A stretch of DNA of 64,000 bases from positions 69,796,523-69,860,522 of the forward strand of contig OY997589.1 of the NCBI GenBank assembly GCA_963921825.1. Direction: 5' to 3'. Numbering within the stretch: position 1 is the stretch's first letter; every line of letters starts with the position of its first letter. Below, piece by piece: positions 44,841 through 56,682 of this stretch. This DNA comes from Erodium maritimum (lineage: Eukaryota; Streptophyta; Magnoliopsida; Geraniales; Geraniaceae). Below the pieces are notes generated by a model. The model was not told the origin of the DNA, did no database searches, and was given only the letters and a program-made list of their open reading frames with translations. The position numbers were made by a program, and so were the translations under genes.

Positions 44841-46527
44841 TGTTGGGTCTCGAGGTAGGGTTGGAGATGAACCAACTCGCAGCGGAAAATCAATGAAAAC
44901 CAAGAGACGATTAAACCATGAAACAACTAACAAAGAATGGATTCACAAGAGAAAAATTCAGCACTATTTCTTACCAAAACAAGAACACCGGTTAACGAAT
45001 GATTGGCTTGAGTCTCCAAGACGCCTACGTATCCACATGGGAATCAAAGCCACGTAGTTCTTCTCTTTGAGAACTCAAGAACACAAAAATGGAGGTGGAA
45101 ACTAGCCAAACCCGAAATGGCCATGGAAGAGGGAGAGAAAATGTGTTTCCTATTCTTGTCTTGTCTTTGTTATGTTGAAAAAAGATGACTTAAACATAAC
45201 AAAACCCATACTTGTCCAACTAAAGGCATGGGACAAGTATGGTGTCAAGTAAGGTGTAAATAGGACAAAGTATGGCAAGACAAGATTGGGTTAGGTGGTG
45301 AATCACCAACACCTTAATCCTTGTCTTGCTTGCTTAGTACTAATTAATCAAGACTTGATTAATTAGTTCCATGGGCCTTGGTTGCATGGGCCTTTCATGG
45401 GCCTCTTGGAACATGGCCCATGGCCATTTCCAACGAGGTCCCGTGATTCGCTCATCGCCTCCATGCCTTCCATACCGGAAATGTCCAACATTATCCGACG
45501 CGATCAATCCCAAGACTCCAAGCCTTGTCTCGATCCGTAAAGTCATATTCACTTACGGGCACATGATCCAAAACCCAGTTTTGGTCATGTCCCGAGACAA
45601 CTCCCTTTTGGCCATTCTCCATAAATGTGTCAATGAGTTTCATCCTCCGGTGTGACCCTTAGGTTTATGCATGTCAATAGATCAACGTAAAATCTCATTT
45701 TACTTGATCATATTTAAGTGGCAACTAACGAGACTTTAGTATTGCCTGACACTACATAACGAATCGACCCTATCGATTCTAACCTTTCCGTCGTCCCTGT
45801 CATTATCCTTTTATCTCCGATATCCTGATTGAGATAAGGCATAGAGCCGTCATCCTTATTATTCTCAATCACCGTTCCTTGATATGTGAGATGACTGAAG
45901 ATATGATACCCAGTATCATGTGCATGGTCATGCTATTCTTCCAGTCACTCTCGATCAAGTGGCCGAGAACCGATATCTTTCCCATACCTTAGTATGAGGG
46001 ATAAATCCCTTAGCCGTCTTTCGTGTCACTCATGTAGCCCGTCCCCAAGCCAATCCTGGCCGTTATGGAAGCCCTGTTACGGACAACGTTAGGCTCAGGT
46101 CAAACTCAGTTGTTGACTACATAGCGATCACAAAGACTCCTTGGTCTAAGGATACATGACAAGCTACAACACTGAATATGTTCATGACTTAATCTATGGC
46201 ACATATTCAGGGCGGGTCGTCCAATATCATGTCCCACATGATATCTATGATCAGACTCCGGAATCTCATTCCAATGACTAACAGAACGTAAGCCATAAAG
46301 AGCCATCTTTCATACTAGTCGCTTCTAGTGAAGCTTTGTTGACTAGGGACCCATCGAGTGTGATCTATCTCGATCTATGGTTCTATTCGCATGGTGGGCA
46401 TAGATCAGAGCACACATCGATATATTACTCCAACACATAAGTAATATAAAGCCGCTTTAATTTTATTGCTAACGATGATATATACATTTGGACATTTAGG
46501 ATTGAACTACGGGCACTAAGACTAACA
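44841..46527 (-). repeat. copia-3 LTR (right, 5' LTR)
   Basis: 1687 bp, TGTTGGGTC...GACTAACA, the partner of 38057-39754. Confidence 0.92.
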
Positions 46528-46532
46528 GGTGG
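46528..46532. repeat. 5-bp target duplication of copia-3, right copy
   Basis: GGTGG, identical to 38052-38056. Across it the Tekay frame reads from PPPPPRGGPP into ARQGRVYAVT. Confidence 0.9.
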
Positions 46533-47899
46533 TCCTCCTCTCGGTGGTGGTGGTGGTAGTGCCACCTGCTGCTGGGGCCTAGCCTGGTATCTCGGGGCTA
46601 CCGCTCCCGCCGCCTGACGCGGAGCTCTCTGCTGCTGTGCTTGTCGTGGTCGGCCGGGAGGTGCCTGACGAGGCTGTGCCTGCTGGGGCCTCGGTGGAGG
46701 TACAACTCCGACCCGGTCGGGACAATCGAAAAAAAAGTGTCCCTGTCGGCCGCACTGGTAACAAGTCCGATCATCAACGCGCTGCCGCTCAACAATCCCC
46801 TGTGGACGATCCATCTGTCGTTCTGCGGGTCCTCTGCCTCTCGGGCAGTCTCGGGCCAAGTGTCCTGCTGTCTGCATGTAAGACAGAACTGAGTCACCGG
46901 AGCAGGTCCAACTGATGCTACCGCTGCTCCTCTGCACATACCGCTCTGCTGAAACTGAGGCTGGAAGTACCCAGAAGTCCTCTACCGTCTAGCTTCACGC
47001 CTCTCTGAGGGCCTGAGGAATCCACTCGGTCTCGGCCTGACATCTCGCTCTCTGGCAGTCTCTCGAAAGTGTCTCTCCACTGCTAAGGCCTGACCAACCA
47101 AGGTAGTGTACACCTCTGTCCTCAAAACAATAATCTGATCCGCAATAGCAGGAAGAAGCCCACGCTCAAACCGTCTGCAACGACTGTCCTCAATCTGCAC
47201 CATCTCGGGTGCGAAGCGGGACAAGGATAGGAACCTCGCCGCATACTCAGCTACTGTCATCCCCCTCTGCCGTAGATCCATGAACTGCTGGCGTCGATCA
47301 TCCCGAACCGATCGCGGAAAGTACTGCTCCAAGAACAGCTGACTGAAGAGCTCGAAATCCTCACCAACTCTGGTCTGCACAGACTGCCACCAGTAAAAAG
47401 CCTCACCTTCAAGCTGGAAGGTGGAGAAGGAAACTCTCAGACGTCCCTCAGAAATGCCGGACGTATCAAGGTTGCGAGTGATCCGCTCCAACCATAAAAT
47501 TGCTGCCTCTGAGTCAGCACTCCCAGAAAAGGTCGGTGTACCCAAACGTCGGAAGTCACGAAGTGCCTGGGCCGTGTGGCTATCCATCTGTCCTGGCCTC
47601 TCTACAACGACTGTCTCAGTAGCAGACACGGGCTTTGGCGTCGGTGCTGCGGTCTCCTGTTGAGCACTGAGTGCTGCTAGTACTGCGCGTACCACCTCAT
47701 CAATAGGGGTAGCATGTGTTGGCCCTGCGACTGGGGTATCTCTCACTGGTGACCCCAACGGTCCATCCTCGAAGCTCTGGTGCTCTGTGGGAGTAGCACC
47801 CTGGGCACTTGCTGCCCCTGCCAGTCCAACAGCTGGTGACTGACCCTGCTCTAAAGTTGGGCGACTCCGGGTACCTCTCGGAACGTAGACCCGTGACAT
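46533..47899 (-). pseudogene. Tekay gag with zinc knuckles
   Basis: The likely start is the ATG at about 47899 (MSRVYVPRGTRSRPTLEQGQ), open to 46982. It contains the Retrotrans_gag domain, with FSGSADSEAAILWLERI, then FQLEGEAFYWWQSVQ and LFLEQYFPRSVRDDRRQQFM (about 47540-47290). After a stop at 46982 and frame changes come two CCHC knuckles: a damaged CLTCRQ...GHLARDCP (about 46875-46840) and an intact CYQCGRQGHFFFDCP (about 46765-46720). A proline-rich linker follows that copia-3 interrupts. Gag forms the particle and packages element RNA. Confidence 0.85.
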
Positions 47900-49176
47900 C
47901 ACAAAAGCTCGCTTCAGTAACACGTACAGTTCAAACTCAATTCAACACTATCGAAGCGATTTAAGCAAGAGGGACGTTCTCGTTCGTCTCGACGGATCCT
48001 AATTGGATCAGGGATAAGTATATAAGTCGTATATAGTACTTATATAGACAGAGAAGTCCGCACCTCGTGCGTCTCACACATCAAACAAGTAAAGCAACCA
48101 ACTCCCGCAGGAGGCACAATTCACAAACAAACACACCCATCACTAGGGTGGAAAGCACAAGCAAAGCGTTTGAAATTAAGTCCTTAATCCTCTTATCACA
48201 GTTTTTCTCTTTCTTCAAGTTACTCATCTTTAATCAAAATAATCGAGTTGATCTCGCATCGTTACAACTTGGTTCAGGCGTCCCCAAACCTCGTTGTAAC
48301 CACTTGACATCCCACTATTACGTTTGACTACAGTGGCGCCCTGTGTCAACCCGTGATAGAACCATCAATTCAGTTTTACAGAAAATTTGGCATGACCTAT
48401 TCGTATTTTCCACTAATCCTCCGCTTAAGCGGAACAATTATCACTCAATTTCCACAAGTCATTCCAATCAAAGAGTTCTCATGCTCTGCAAGTTCACACC
48501 ACAATCAACACACAGATGTTCATGCTTCGCAAAGTACACACACAATCACGGGGTGCCAAATTACTCAAGTTCGATTCCCTTTTAAAAGTTACCCTAGTTT
48601 GGGTCACACCCTTCAAGGTTAAATTATTAGACGAGTCCCAATACCACAACCAATGCAATACTCAACCCATTTCAAAATCATAACCATCAGATTCTTCCAT
48701 AAATCCACTCTTCGATTAAACACTACTTCGATAGTAATACTCTAACGAATCCAATCTTCAACCTCGTCAATACTTCAGTCAATTAATCCCTCAGCTTTAA
48801 CACCCCGAAACAACCAACCACAGCGGTAATACACTTAATCAAACAAACGCTCTACTCAACAATCATCATATAACGGTTCAGTCATTACTCGTTGACCCAA
48901 TACCGATCTCAACCAATCGTTTCACCGATCTCTGCATCTTACAATCAATAAGGTAAGGGTACCACTCAAGCGACATAACCGTTATAGTAAGAGGAGTTCA
49001 AAATGAAGTAACCAATAAAGAGTAAGACTCGAGTCGTTCTTACTCTATGCATCAATGTATTTAACTCCGCATCATTGAGCACTCGACTTAGACTTCCTAA
49101 CTCTACCCACCTAAAAGACATTGGTCCGAGGTTTTGAAAACAGTTCGAAAATTTCTACCTGTTTCAAATGAAACCA
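47900..49176 (-). other. Tekay untranslated leader
   Basis: About 1.3 kb between PBS and gag with no coding signal recognised. Confidence 0.75.
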
Positions 49177-49189
49177 GGCTCTGATACCA
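49177..49189 (-). other. primer binding site of the Tekay element
   Basis: GGCTCTGATACCA on the plus strand (initiator Met tRNA type), three bases inside the 5' LTR. Confidence 0.88.
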
Positions 49190-50015
49190 AATTTTCACGC
49201 CCCAAATCCGGTTTTGACCGGATTCGAGACGTGACTTGAGTTAAAATAGATTAAATAATAAATGATCGATAAAAGTGCTCGAATCTCATAAAACTCCATC
49301 AAAAGATCTAAGTAAATGTTCGAAATCCTTCACAAGTCACAGTTCGTAATTCAAAGTAAGGTATAAAATGTTTAACAGTAAATAGCAGCATAAATCCACA
49401 ACGAATCCCAAAAGGAACTGAAGCTCCCAAGCCTCGCCCACTCTAGACATCTGGTACTCCTATAAAAGCAGTAAGAGAAACAAAGGGGATGAGCTTACGC
49501 TCCGTAGGAAAAATCTCAATAACTCCGCCTTTAGATCAAACTTAAACTGTTCAAACGGATCGACAAAAGCATAGTAATAAGATAAACAAGTAGTACGAAT
49601 GAATAATTTATATAATCAAGCAATGTCACACTCTTGAAGATAACCGAAATTTGAAAGAGTTCATAAAAGTTCCATCACAAAAAGATAGGAGTAAAATGGG
49701 AGTATTTAATATCGTGTCAACCACTCGCTTTCTCAAGCCTCCGATCCATGGATAGATTCTGGGATCACCTCGGTTCCCATAATTCCGATCCACCAGAGTA
49801 TCCATGTCATGTCAGATTTTCCCTCGGTCCAGAGGACGCACATGCGTTGGGGCACCGGAAACAATCCCAAATGGGCGCTTATCATCGGGATTCCCATAAA
49901 TGCCTCCAAAGGACCATATGTCATAGGGAACCAAGGTAGTGCTCCACTGGGACGCACATCCTTGGGTGAAACCTTAGTAACCATCTCTCAAGAAGTAACC
50001 CAATTAATATCCCGC

Positions 50016-50153
50016 AGGATCTGCTCATAATCAATCTATATCCCGCAGGATCTGCCAATAATCAATAAATATCCCGCAGGATCTGCCAATAATCAATAAA
50101 TATCCCGCAGGATCTGCCAATAATCAATAAATATCCCGCAAGATCAGCCAATA
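50016..50153 (-). repeat. tandem repeat in the right Tekay LTR, five units
   Basis: Same unit as at 32374-32495 and 25595-25745, with one more unit than the left LTR. Confidence 0.82.
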
Positions 50154-51155
50154 ACCCATACTCGTAATATCCAGTAATCAATGCCCTCAGGCTCCAATTC
50201 TCAACCAGTATCTCATTGTATCTGTTAAACTCCACCTTTACCGCGGCACCGGATTACCCCCCCGGTGTGGTACCGACCCAAACAAGCAATTCAAACAAGA
50301 ATAAGAATAAAGTAATACCGTAACTGGGTCACCAATCAACACTCATCAGATCACAGTTTCATCACAATAAAGACATCCAATACACTCCATACTTACCGTA
50401 TACTTACCTGTCACGAACCAGCGGTACATCGATCACCTGATTGTGCCCCGTGGCACAACCAGTCATACTCGATCATCCGTTCAATCAACAATTATATCAA
50501 CATAAACACTAAATCAACCAAGTATACATTCAACCAATCAATCATCATGTGAACGAACCATTTAGCATTCAATCATATGAGCTAATCTAGTTTCATTAGA
50601 CTCTTAAGTTAACCTAGTAATTAGCAACCAAGCATGTGAACCTAGCACACAACTAATCTGAGAGCTCTTCACAGCCTCTCTACCAGTAAATCAATTTCCC
50701 AAGTATTGAAAGCACACTTCACTAATTGTCATCATCCTAAGCATGCATACTAGACTCATCCATTTGTTAGTAATTGAAATATGATTATTCTAGTTATTCG
50801 CATCCTATAGACAATTCTAGGACCTTTCCGATTTTATTATCCTAATCATGCATACTAAGCGTTAATTAAGAAATTAAGACTTTCCCTACCTCGCGGTCTT
50901 CCTCTCAACACTCTGATGTCACAAACGAGAGTCACCACACCGTTCTTCACACGGGTACCGGCAAGGTCTTCGTTCTTCAAGCTCTTTGTTCTTCAAGGTC
51001 TTGTGGTCTTTGAACACAAAACAATCCCGAATTAGGTCCTACTTAACAGTAACAAAGTCCCCCAAAACCCTTCCAAAAGTTCAGCTCCAAAACAAGATCG
51101 AAACGGTGGAAAAAAACCCTTCAAAATCCCCCCAAACTGGTCGGTCACGGACACT

Positions 51156-51265
51156 GTCACGGAGCCGTGACGCCGACCCTCACGGAAGCCGTGACGTGTG
51201 CCATCATGGTCTCCCTCACGGAGCCGTGACGTCGCCCGTCACGGGATCCGTCACGGATCCGTGAC
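51156..51265. repeat. array of four palindromes in the right Tekay LTR
   Basis: Second copy of the array at 33506-33615, with the same spacing. The last unit is again the perfect palindrome GTCACGGATCCGTGAC (51250-51265). Confidence 0.85.
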
Positions 51266-52244
51266 GTTCCAGGGCAGTTACGCCCTTCTTCAACCTCCAG
51301 CTCCTTTTCTCCGAAAATCCATAAACAAACTCCATTTTTAACCATTTCCAGCTCCCAAAACCATCAAATACCTCCAAAACTCATCTACCCATGGTAGGAA
51401 TCAACAAATAAACAAGTTTCCAAGGATTCTCCATATCATAATCAAATCAAAAACTCCCAAAAGTTCATCCAACAACTACACCCTCAAATGGGTTCATCAA
51501 AGCTTCAACAAGAGCACAAACTAAACCTCCTACTTCACTACTTCTTCTCCAAATAGCCAAAACCAAGCTAGTTGAACAACTTCAAGCCAAAACCCACAAA
51601 AACCCAAGAGATGAGAGTAGATGAAATGAAGAGTTGAGAGCATCCATACCTCTAGGAGAATGTGTTGATGAAGATGAAGGTATTTTAGAGAGGATTTGGG
51701 TGGAGATTGGCACAAAAGGTCTCTCTTTTCTCTTGCTTTCTCTTCAAGCCACCATGGGAGCTCCAAGATCTTCCTCCTCTCTCAATTTTCGACCAACACT
51801 AGAGAAAATGAATTGAGTTTGTGTCATCTAATGCCTTAAAAGACCTAGAGGTGAAAAAGACCAAAAACCCTTTAGTTCTTATCCCTTTGATGGACAACTA
51901 ATGAGGGTAGAGATGACATTTAAGCATCTTTCCTTTCCTCCAAGCTATTAGTGACACATGGCATAGTGGGGACCACTCTCTTCCATTAAAAAACCAGCAG
52001 TCCAAAATTAATTGTATTGACTCGATAAAAAGCTCGGTTTTGACCAATTTTGACTTCCTTCAATATTATACTTAAATGAATGGAAACGGCCCAATTAAGC
52101 CATCCGTGATGACGGCTAAGCTTTTTGGGCCCCGGAAAAGCCCCGAGTGACCTCTTGAGTCCTTAGTTGACTTTTCCGATAGAAAGTCAAACTTGTCTTA
52201 AGAGTCTCCGGTTCAACCGGGATCGACTGGGAGCGGTTCTTACA

Positions 52245-52816
52245 CAAGAAATGTATAAACATCTAGATGAAAATTATGAGGAAGATCTGGTGTGGTCTAC
52301 TTTACTTTGGGAGCCAATCTTACCCCCAAAAATAACTGCTTTGATATGGCTATTGGTCTACAAGCTGTACCAACCAAGTTCTTTTTACTTGCAAGGGGGA
52401 TCTATTCACAAACTATTTGGTGTCCCTTCTGTGGAGAGGAACCTGAGGAAGTTGATAATCTGTTTTTAGGGTGCTTCTGGGCATGGGAAGTGTGGGGTTT
52501 ATGTCTGAGATGGTGGGGGGTGTAAACTGGTTGTACTGAATCCATTAAAGACTGGTACATTGCCTGGAGAAATCTTGGCCCCAACAGTAAGAAATCCCAT
52601 TGGAGTATGTTAGTTTCATTGATTATTTGGAGGATCTGGCTCTACAGAAACAACTTGATTTTCAATGCCATAGCTTTTCAACCTACTGAAGTATTACAAC
52701 AGGTTCAGAATGATTCATTTCAGTTGTTGTGGGCTGATCACAAGAACAAACAAACTTTCTCTTTCTTGACATGGATTAATAATCCTTGGGATTGCTTTAA
52801 AAGGAGGTCTAAGTGA
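52245..52816 (+). pseudogene. LINE-A ORF2, 3' part (zinc-binding region)
   Basis: Continues from 31558 in frame (VQ then EMYKHLDENYEEDLVW). The zf-RVT region reads LLWEPILPPKITALIWLLVY, a frameshift, then IWCPFCGEEPEEVDNLFLGC (about 52415-52475), where the usual His before the last Cys is Asn. The end is WINNPWDCFKRRSK with the stop at 52814-52816. There is one stop at about 52524. Confidence 0.87.
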
Positions 52817-53566
52817 CTGGGTGGCTGTTTGGGGGTAATTTGGGGGTTGGGGAGGGATGGGTACTGTGGTGAGTTTGGTAAGGACATTTTTCTCTGTGTT
52901 GCACTAAACTTCTGTGTGTGGGGGTTCATTTTTTTTTACTACCTGTGAGGGGGTAGGACATTTTAGGTTGAGTGGTTGGTATTTCTGCTTCTTGCTATGG
53001 TTGTGTTTTGTTGCAGATAACCTCTATTTGTTTTGGGAGTGTTACTTCAGCTGGAGAAGGCAACTAAAATTTGCTGCAATACTTGTTGTTGCTGCATAAT
53101 TGGGTGCAGACATGTTGTTTTTTACTGCATCATTTGGTACTATCAAGATGGTTTTTGAACCTCATTTGCAGCTGGTGTTTGGGGTCAACATGTACAAGTT
53201 CAAGGTGGTCATTAGTGGGTTGAGTAGTGGAGACTTTTTGGGTTATTACTAGTGTTTGTGTAATGGAATTAGGCCACAAGTAAGGGCTTGTTTTGTAATA
53301 GGTAATCGGGTGGGTTGACTTGGGGCTCAAGCTAGCTCTTGGGACTTTGTTTTTCATTTGTCTTTTGAACCGGGTTGATATCCTGGGGCACAAGTAATCA
53401 CTTTGTAAGGGGTAGGTGTCTTGGGGCACAAGTAATCCTTTGAAAGGGTTGGGTGGGTGTTTTTTGAACTTTGTAATGGTTGGTAACAATTGAGGGCTAG
53501 CCCTTTTCCCAAGTTTTTGATTCGAAAACTTGGCTTATAAAACAAAAATTTGCTGATAAAAAAAAA
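52817..53566 (+). other. LINE-A 3' untranslated region and A tail
   Basis: GT-rich, with the phrase GGGGCACAAGTAATC repeated at about 53384 and 53424. It ends TTGGCTTATAAAAC...TGATAAAAAAAAA at 53566. Long frames open on the opposite strand here are incidental. Confidence 0.8.
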
Positions 53567-53630
53567 TCGGGTCAGACTTCCACAACTAAAAGGTAAACCT
53601 TTTTTAGTTGGATGTGGCTCTAGCCTTTTG
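53567..53630 (-). repeat. TRIM right LTR, part resumed after LINE-A
   Basis: Matches 22646-22707 of the left LTR (GGGTCAGACTTC..., AGTTGG.TGTGGCTCTAGCCTTTT) with several changes, then stops matching at about 53630. The LTR's outer end is lost. Confidence 0.72.
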
Positions 53631-54199
53631 ACGCCATACAAACTAACGCACAAAAATGGCATGACAAACATACCAATCGTCAAGTAGTATTTTGGAAAAA
53701 GTTCCCAAGTCATCGGGTTACCCTGATCATCTTTCAATAATGTTACCAAATTAGTATACCATCGCCTAGAAGCTCATACATGGAAAAATTTGGTATTATG
53801 ATCTCATCATTTAACCAGTGATGTTTTAATCTTTGCCTCCATAAACCTTTCTGTGAAGGAAATAGAGTACCTAATATATAAGATGGTAGCTTTCAGGAAT
53901 GTACGAAGGAAACCTATCGAAACCAACATATGAATGTCCTCCACACCAATTTCTGTAACTACTTCCCAAAATTATGCAATGAGTTGGGGGGATAAGGCCG
54001 CCCTCTTTTGTCTCTAATAGGTGTAAAATACCAACGTCCAAACATCTCTGGTACCATCCCAAGACATAGTTTGGAGGAGGTTACTAGTCACGCATTCATC
54101 TAAAAATAATTACTAGTGAGTAATATATTTTGGGTTCCAAAACACGTAAGAATTAATGAGCTCGGTCAACAAAACAATTTGTTGATACTAAACCCCGGT
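53631..54199. other. no gene recognised
   Basis: The minus strand shows broken coding-like stretches at 53870-54060, but I could not assign them to a family. Confidence 0.4.
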
Positions 54200-56113
54200 T
54201 CTAGTTTTCGGATGGCACCGCCCCCACCACCAATCATGCCCTTGTCCTCTTTGTGGATCCTTTGTCTATCTCGACCTGCGTCCCTCCACTGGTGGCCTCT
54301 ATACACATGTCCTCTTTTCCCTCCTCTACGCTCTTAAAATCGAAGAGGACTCGAAAGAAATCCAAAGAAAATTCATAGACGGACATGGCTGCTTTGACCA
54401 CCTCACCCTCCTCTCTGCCTTGTGTAAGCGCCTCATCAATGCTTCTTGCAAACGAAGATGCCTAGTTCATAGCAGGTCGCCCCCTATCGACATCCCTGGC
54501 CAGACTAGCACGCCAGCCCCAGGCCCCTAAACCGCGACAGATGCGCAAATCTGGTGCTTTAGGATAGCCTTCACCGTTCCTCGCACAAATCAGATACTTT
54601 TTGGTGGTAGCCTTATTCTGCCAGCGAGTGCGGAGACTTTCGCTTCGACCTCCATGCATTGGGGGGATTTATTAGGTTTTGAACCATGGTGCAATGAACT
54701 ATCGTCCGAACCAGTAACGGGTGGCTCCGTCACCCTTAGTAGTCGTCAACGGTGACGCCCCTGGTGATAGCACTTCCCCCATCGACGGTTGATGCTCTGC
54801 AAGCAGATCTGTTGGCATGCTTCTTGGATGTGGACAAGGAGGCCGTTATTGAGGTCACTTTCGACCCATTGGCCTCTGAAGTCCTTGTATGCAAAAAATT
54901 TAGCATGACGGATAGGTTATTGACAACCTGTCCATATAAGAAACACATCATGCTCAAGGTTATAACCAAAGCTTGGGGATCATCTGGCACAAGACTGGTG
55001 GTCAAGGACATGGAGCTAGAGACGTTCGCTTTCTACGCTAGTGGTTTGATAAGGGCCCACTAATTCTTGGGATATGGATGACACTTTCGGAGTGACTCCC
55101 CCACGGCTGAATCGGATCCAGTTATGGGTCTAGGCTCGGGGCATCCCGTCTTTAGTTATGACTCGTGCTACGGGGACCCTGATCGGCAATACACTAGTGG
55201 ATTGTGTGTAGGTTCAATGCGATCGTTGGGGGTTCACTAGGGCGGGGGGAGGGTTAGGGTTAGGGTCCGATTTTAGATTCCTCTGGACCATCTGCTCCGT
55301 CGATTAATAGTGCTTCGCTTTAAGGAATTACACCAGTCGGGAAAGGTAAGTCCACTTATTAGAGATTATCAATTTTCTGTTTAAAATGTGGTCGCATAGG
55401 TTATGTAGTGCACAAATGTGATAGGGAGACTCTGGGAGTTCCCAAATTTGATATGTCCTCACTTATGGAGAAGGTCGATAAATTGGGACACAACTTTGCA
55501 ACTGACTGGTTTAAAAGCCTTAGGCTTTGAACATGTAACACCAAACACATCGAACATCCAAAGAATTGGACCTCTTGTAACATCGAACATCCAACCTAAC
55601 CCCTAGGTAGGACGGTTGAGTGTGACTTTGGATTGAGTTATGGATTTTGGGGCGGGGCATTTACACCCATTAGTGACTGCTCTGGTATGGGACGTGGCCA
55701 GGAAGAGGGCCTCTACAGATGAACCACTAGAGGATTAGGCGAGGGCTGAAAAATAGCCTTGTTAGATCCAATGATTTGTGAGCAGAATGTCGGGGCCATA
55801 TGATGGGAAGGGTCCTCGGAGCTAGTTCCGATTCTCCCGCCTTCTAAAATGAGTTTTGTTTGACTATGCTCCTCTCTAGAAACGAGTACTCATCATGGGA
55901 TCAAGTAACGTTTAGGCATCATTCTAGACAAAACTCTTCAGTTGGATATGATATGTTTAGTTTTTATTTATCAACTTTATTTTTGCATATTAAAACTAAA
56001 TTTATCTTCGACAATTATTATTGGCTTATGAACGAGGGACGGCGGTCACATGTTTTTTATATTGACTCTTTTATTAAATTAATAATATAAGTTTTCCTTT
56101 TCACTCAAAAAAA
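54200..56113 (+). mobile_element. LINE-like DUF4283 retroelement remnant with A-rich tail
   Basis: A GC-rich proline/serine-coding start (54210-54750), a DUF4283 and knuckle protein remnant (54752-55437) and an AT-rich tail ending CACTCAAAAAAA at 56104-56113 form a unit like an ORF1-only LINE. No endonuclease or RT was found between the knuckle and the tail. Ends and target duplication were not resolved. Confidence 0.45.
54752..55437 (+). pseudogene. DUF4283 / CCHC zinc-knuckle protein, broken
   Basis: The open part 54752-55063 reads LLACFLDVDKEAVIEVTFDP, then LVCKKFSMTDRLLTTCPYKK, then ITKAWGSSGTRLVVKDMELE, which fits the start of DUF4283 (the LVGK.LSD...K.......AWG pattern). After several stops and frame changes, 55370-55420 gives FCLKCGRIGYVVHKC, a CCHC knuckle with Tyr in place of His. 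Same family type as 16663-18039 but a different copy. Confidence 0.6.
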
Positions 56114-56140
56114 CTGTTAAAAAAGGAGTTATGTAGTATA

Positions 56141-56678
56141 CGCATGGTTGTAAAAAGCATTAGACGTTAGTCGGACGATGAAGACCTTTAGGCGTTAGGC
56201 GTGGACTAGTCGAGGCCTAGGCGGATTTAATTTTTTAATATTTTTAATTATTATTAAATATATATTACACAAATATAATAAAAAAAATCAAAATATATAC
56301 TATATTTGTATAATATAAAAATATATTAAGTAACAAAACACCAAAAAAAAACTAAACCAAATAATGCTCTCATTTTGATTTTACTTTATTTTTGAATAAA
56401 AATATAAATTATAATAATAAACCACCAAAGAGGGACACGTCCCACATTCTTTTTATCTAAAAATTCAAGACAATTACAAACTTATTGTATCTCTCAGCTT
56501 TTTATCTATGCTTTAAATGTCTAATTTTACAAATCAGAGTACTAAATTTCCGACTAATCGGACGAGACGACAAATCAGATGTATTTTAGATTTTGGGGCT
56601 TAAATGAGGCGATGAATCAAACGTTTTTATAAAATTTAGAGTCTATTCAGACTCGGTGAGGACTTTTACAACGGTGCG
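56141..56678. mobile_element. candidate MITE with 15-bp imperfect inverted ends
   Basis: CGCATGGTTGTAAAA at 56141-56155 and TTTTACAACGGTGCG at 56664-56678 are inverted copies with two mismatches. TATA flanks both sides (56137-56140, 56679-56682). Inside the left end are short GGCGTTAGGCG / CCTAGGCGG runs. Non-coding and AT-rich. Confidence 0.45.
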
Positions 56679-56682
56679 TATA

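Larger units (their letters stand above)
38057..46527 (-). mobile_element. Ty1/copia retrotransposon, non-autonomous (copia-3)
   Basis: Full-length 8471-bp element: 5' LTR 44841-46527, PBS 44827-44839, leader, gag-pol remnant, polypurine tract just right of 39754, 3' LTR 38057-39754, with a perfect GGTGG duplication. It sits in the proline-rich linker between the Tekay zinc knuckles and protease. It is the same family as 8204-16662 and carries the same gag and RT active-site deletions. It is the youngest layer of the nest. Confidence 0.93.
31559..52244 (-). mobile_element. Ty3/gypsy Tekay/Del chromovirus, interrupted by copia-3
   Basis: Minus-strand element with LTRs 49193-52244 (5') and 31559-34594 (3'), PBS 49177-49189, gag, protease, RT, RNase H, integrase with a chromodomain-like end, and a polypurine tract at 34595-34612. 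The order RT then integrase marks Ty3/gypsy; long LTRs of about 3 kb and a chromodomain fit Tekay. Its own length without copia-3 is about 12.2 kb. The LINE-A flanks are CAAGC (31554-31558) and CAAGA (52245-52249), a 5-bp duplication with one change. The LINE reading frame continues across the site. Confidence 0.9.
49193..52244 (-). repeat. Tekay LTR (right, 5' LTR)
   Basis: 3052 bp, ending GGTTCTTACA on the plus strand. Its inner tip reads TTTCACGCC where the left copy reads TGTCACGCC, so the terminal dinucleotide has mutated. Confidence 0.9.
22930..53566 (+). mobile_element. L1-like LINE, full length but split by two insertions (LINE-A)
   Basis: The element is made of 22930-23327, 26690-31558 and 52245-53566, about 6.6 kb when the two gypsy insertions are left out. 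It carries ORF1, ORF2 (endonuclease, RT, zinc-binding end), a 3' untranslated region and an A tail (53557-53566). The flanking 11-mers TCAGGTCAGAC (22919-22929) and TCGGGTCAGAC (53567-53577) differ at one base and are the target duplication inside the TRIM LTR. Frames are broken at several places, but all domains are recognisable. It is the host of the nested stack. Confidence 0.88.

Noticed and set aside
50016..50153. Regularly repeated 28-34 bp units, superficially like a CRISPR array
   Set aside because: Plant nuclear LTR, spacers are the same AT-rich text, and the array is copied in three LTRs. It is an LTR tandem repeat.
53130..53749. Minus-strand frames of 119 and 131 codons
   Set aside because: They lie over the LINE-A 3' untranslated region and tail and cross its end into the TRIM LTR. 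No domain is recognised.
55249..55267. GGGTTAGGGTTAGGG, a telomere-like run
   Set aside because: Only about two and a half units, of the TTAGGG rather than the usual plant TTTAGGG type, inside a GC-rich pseudogene. No extended array.
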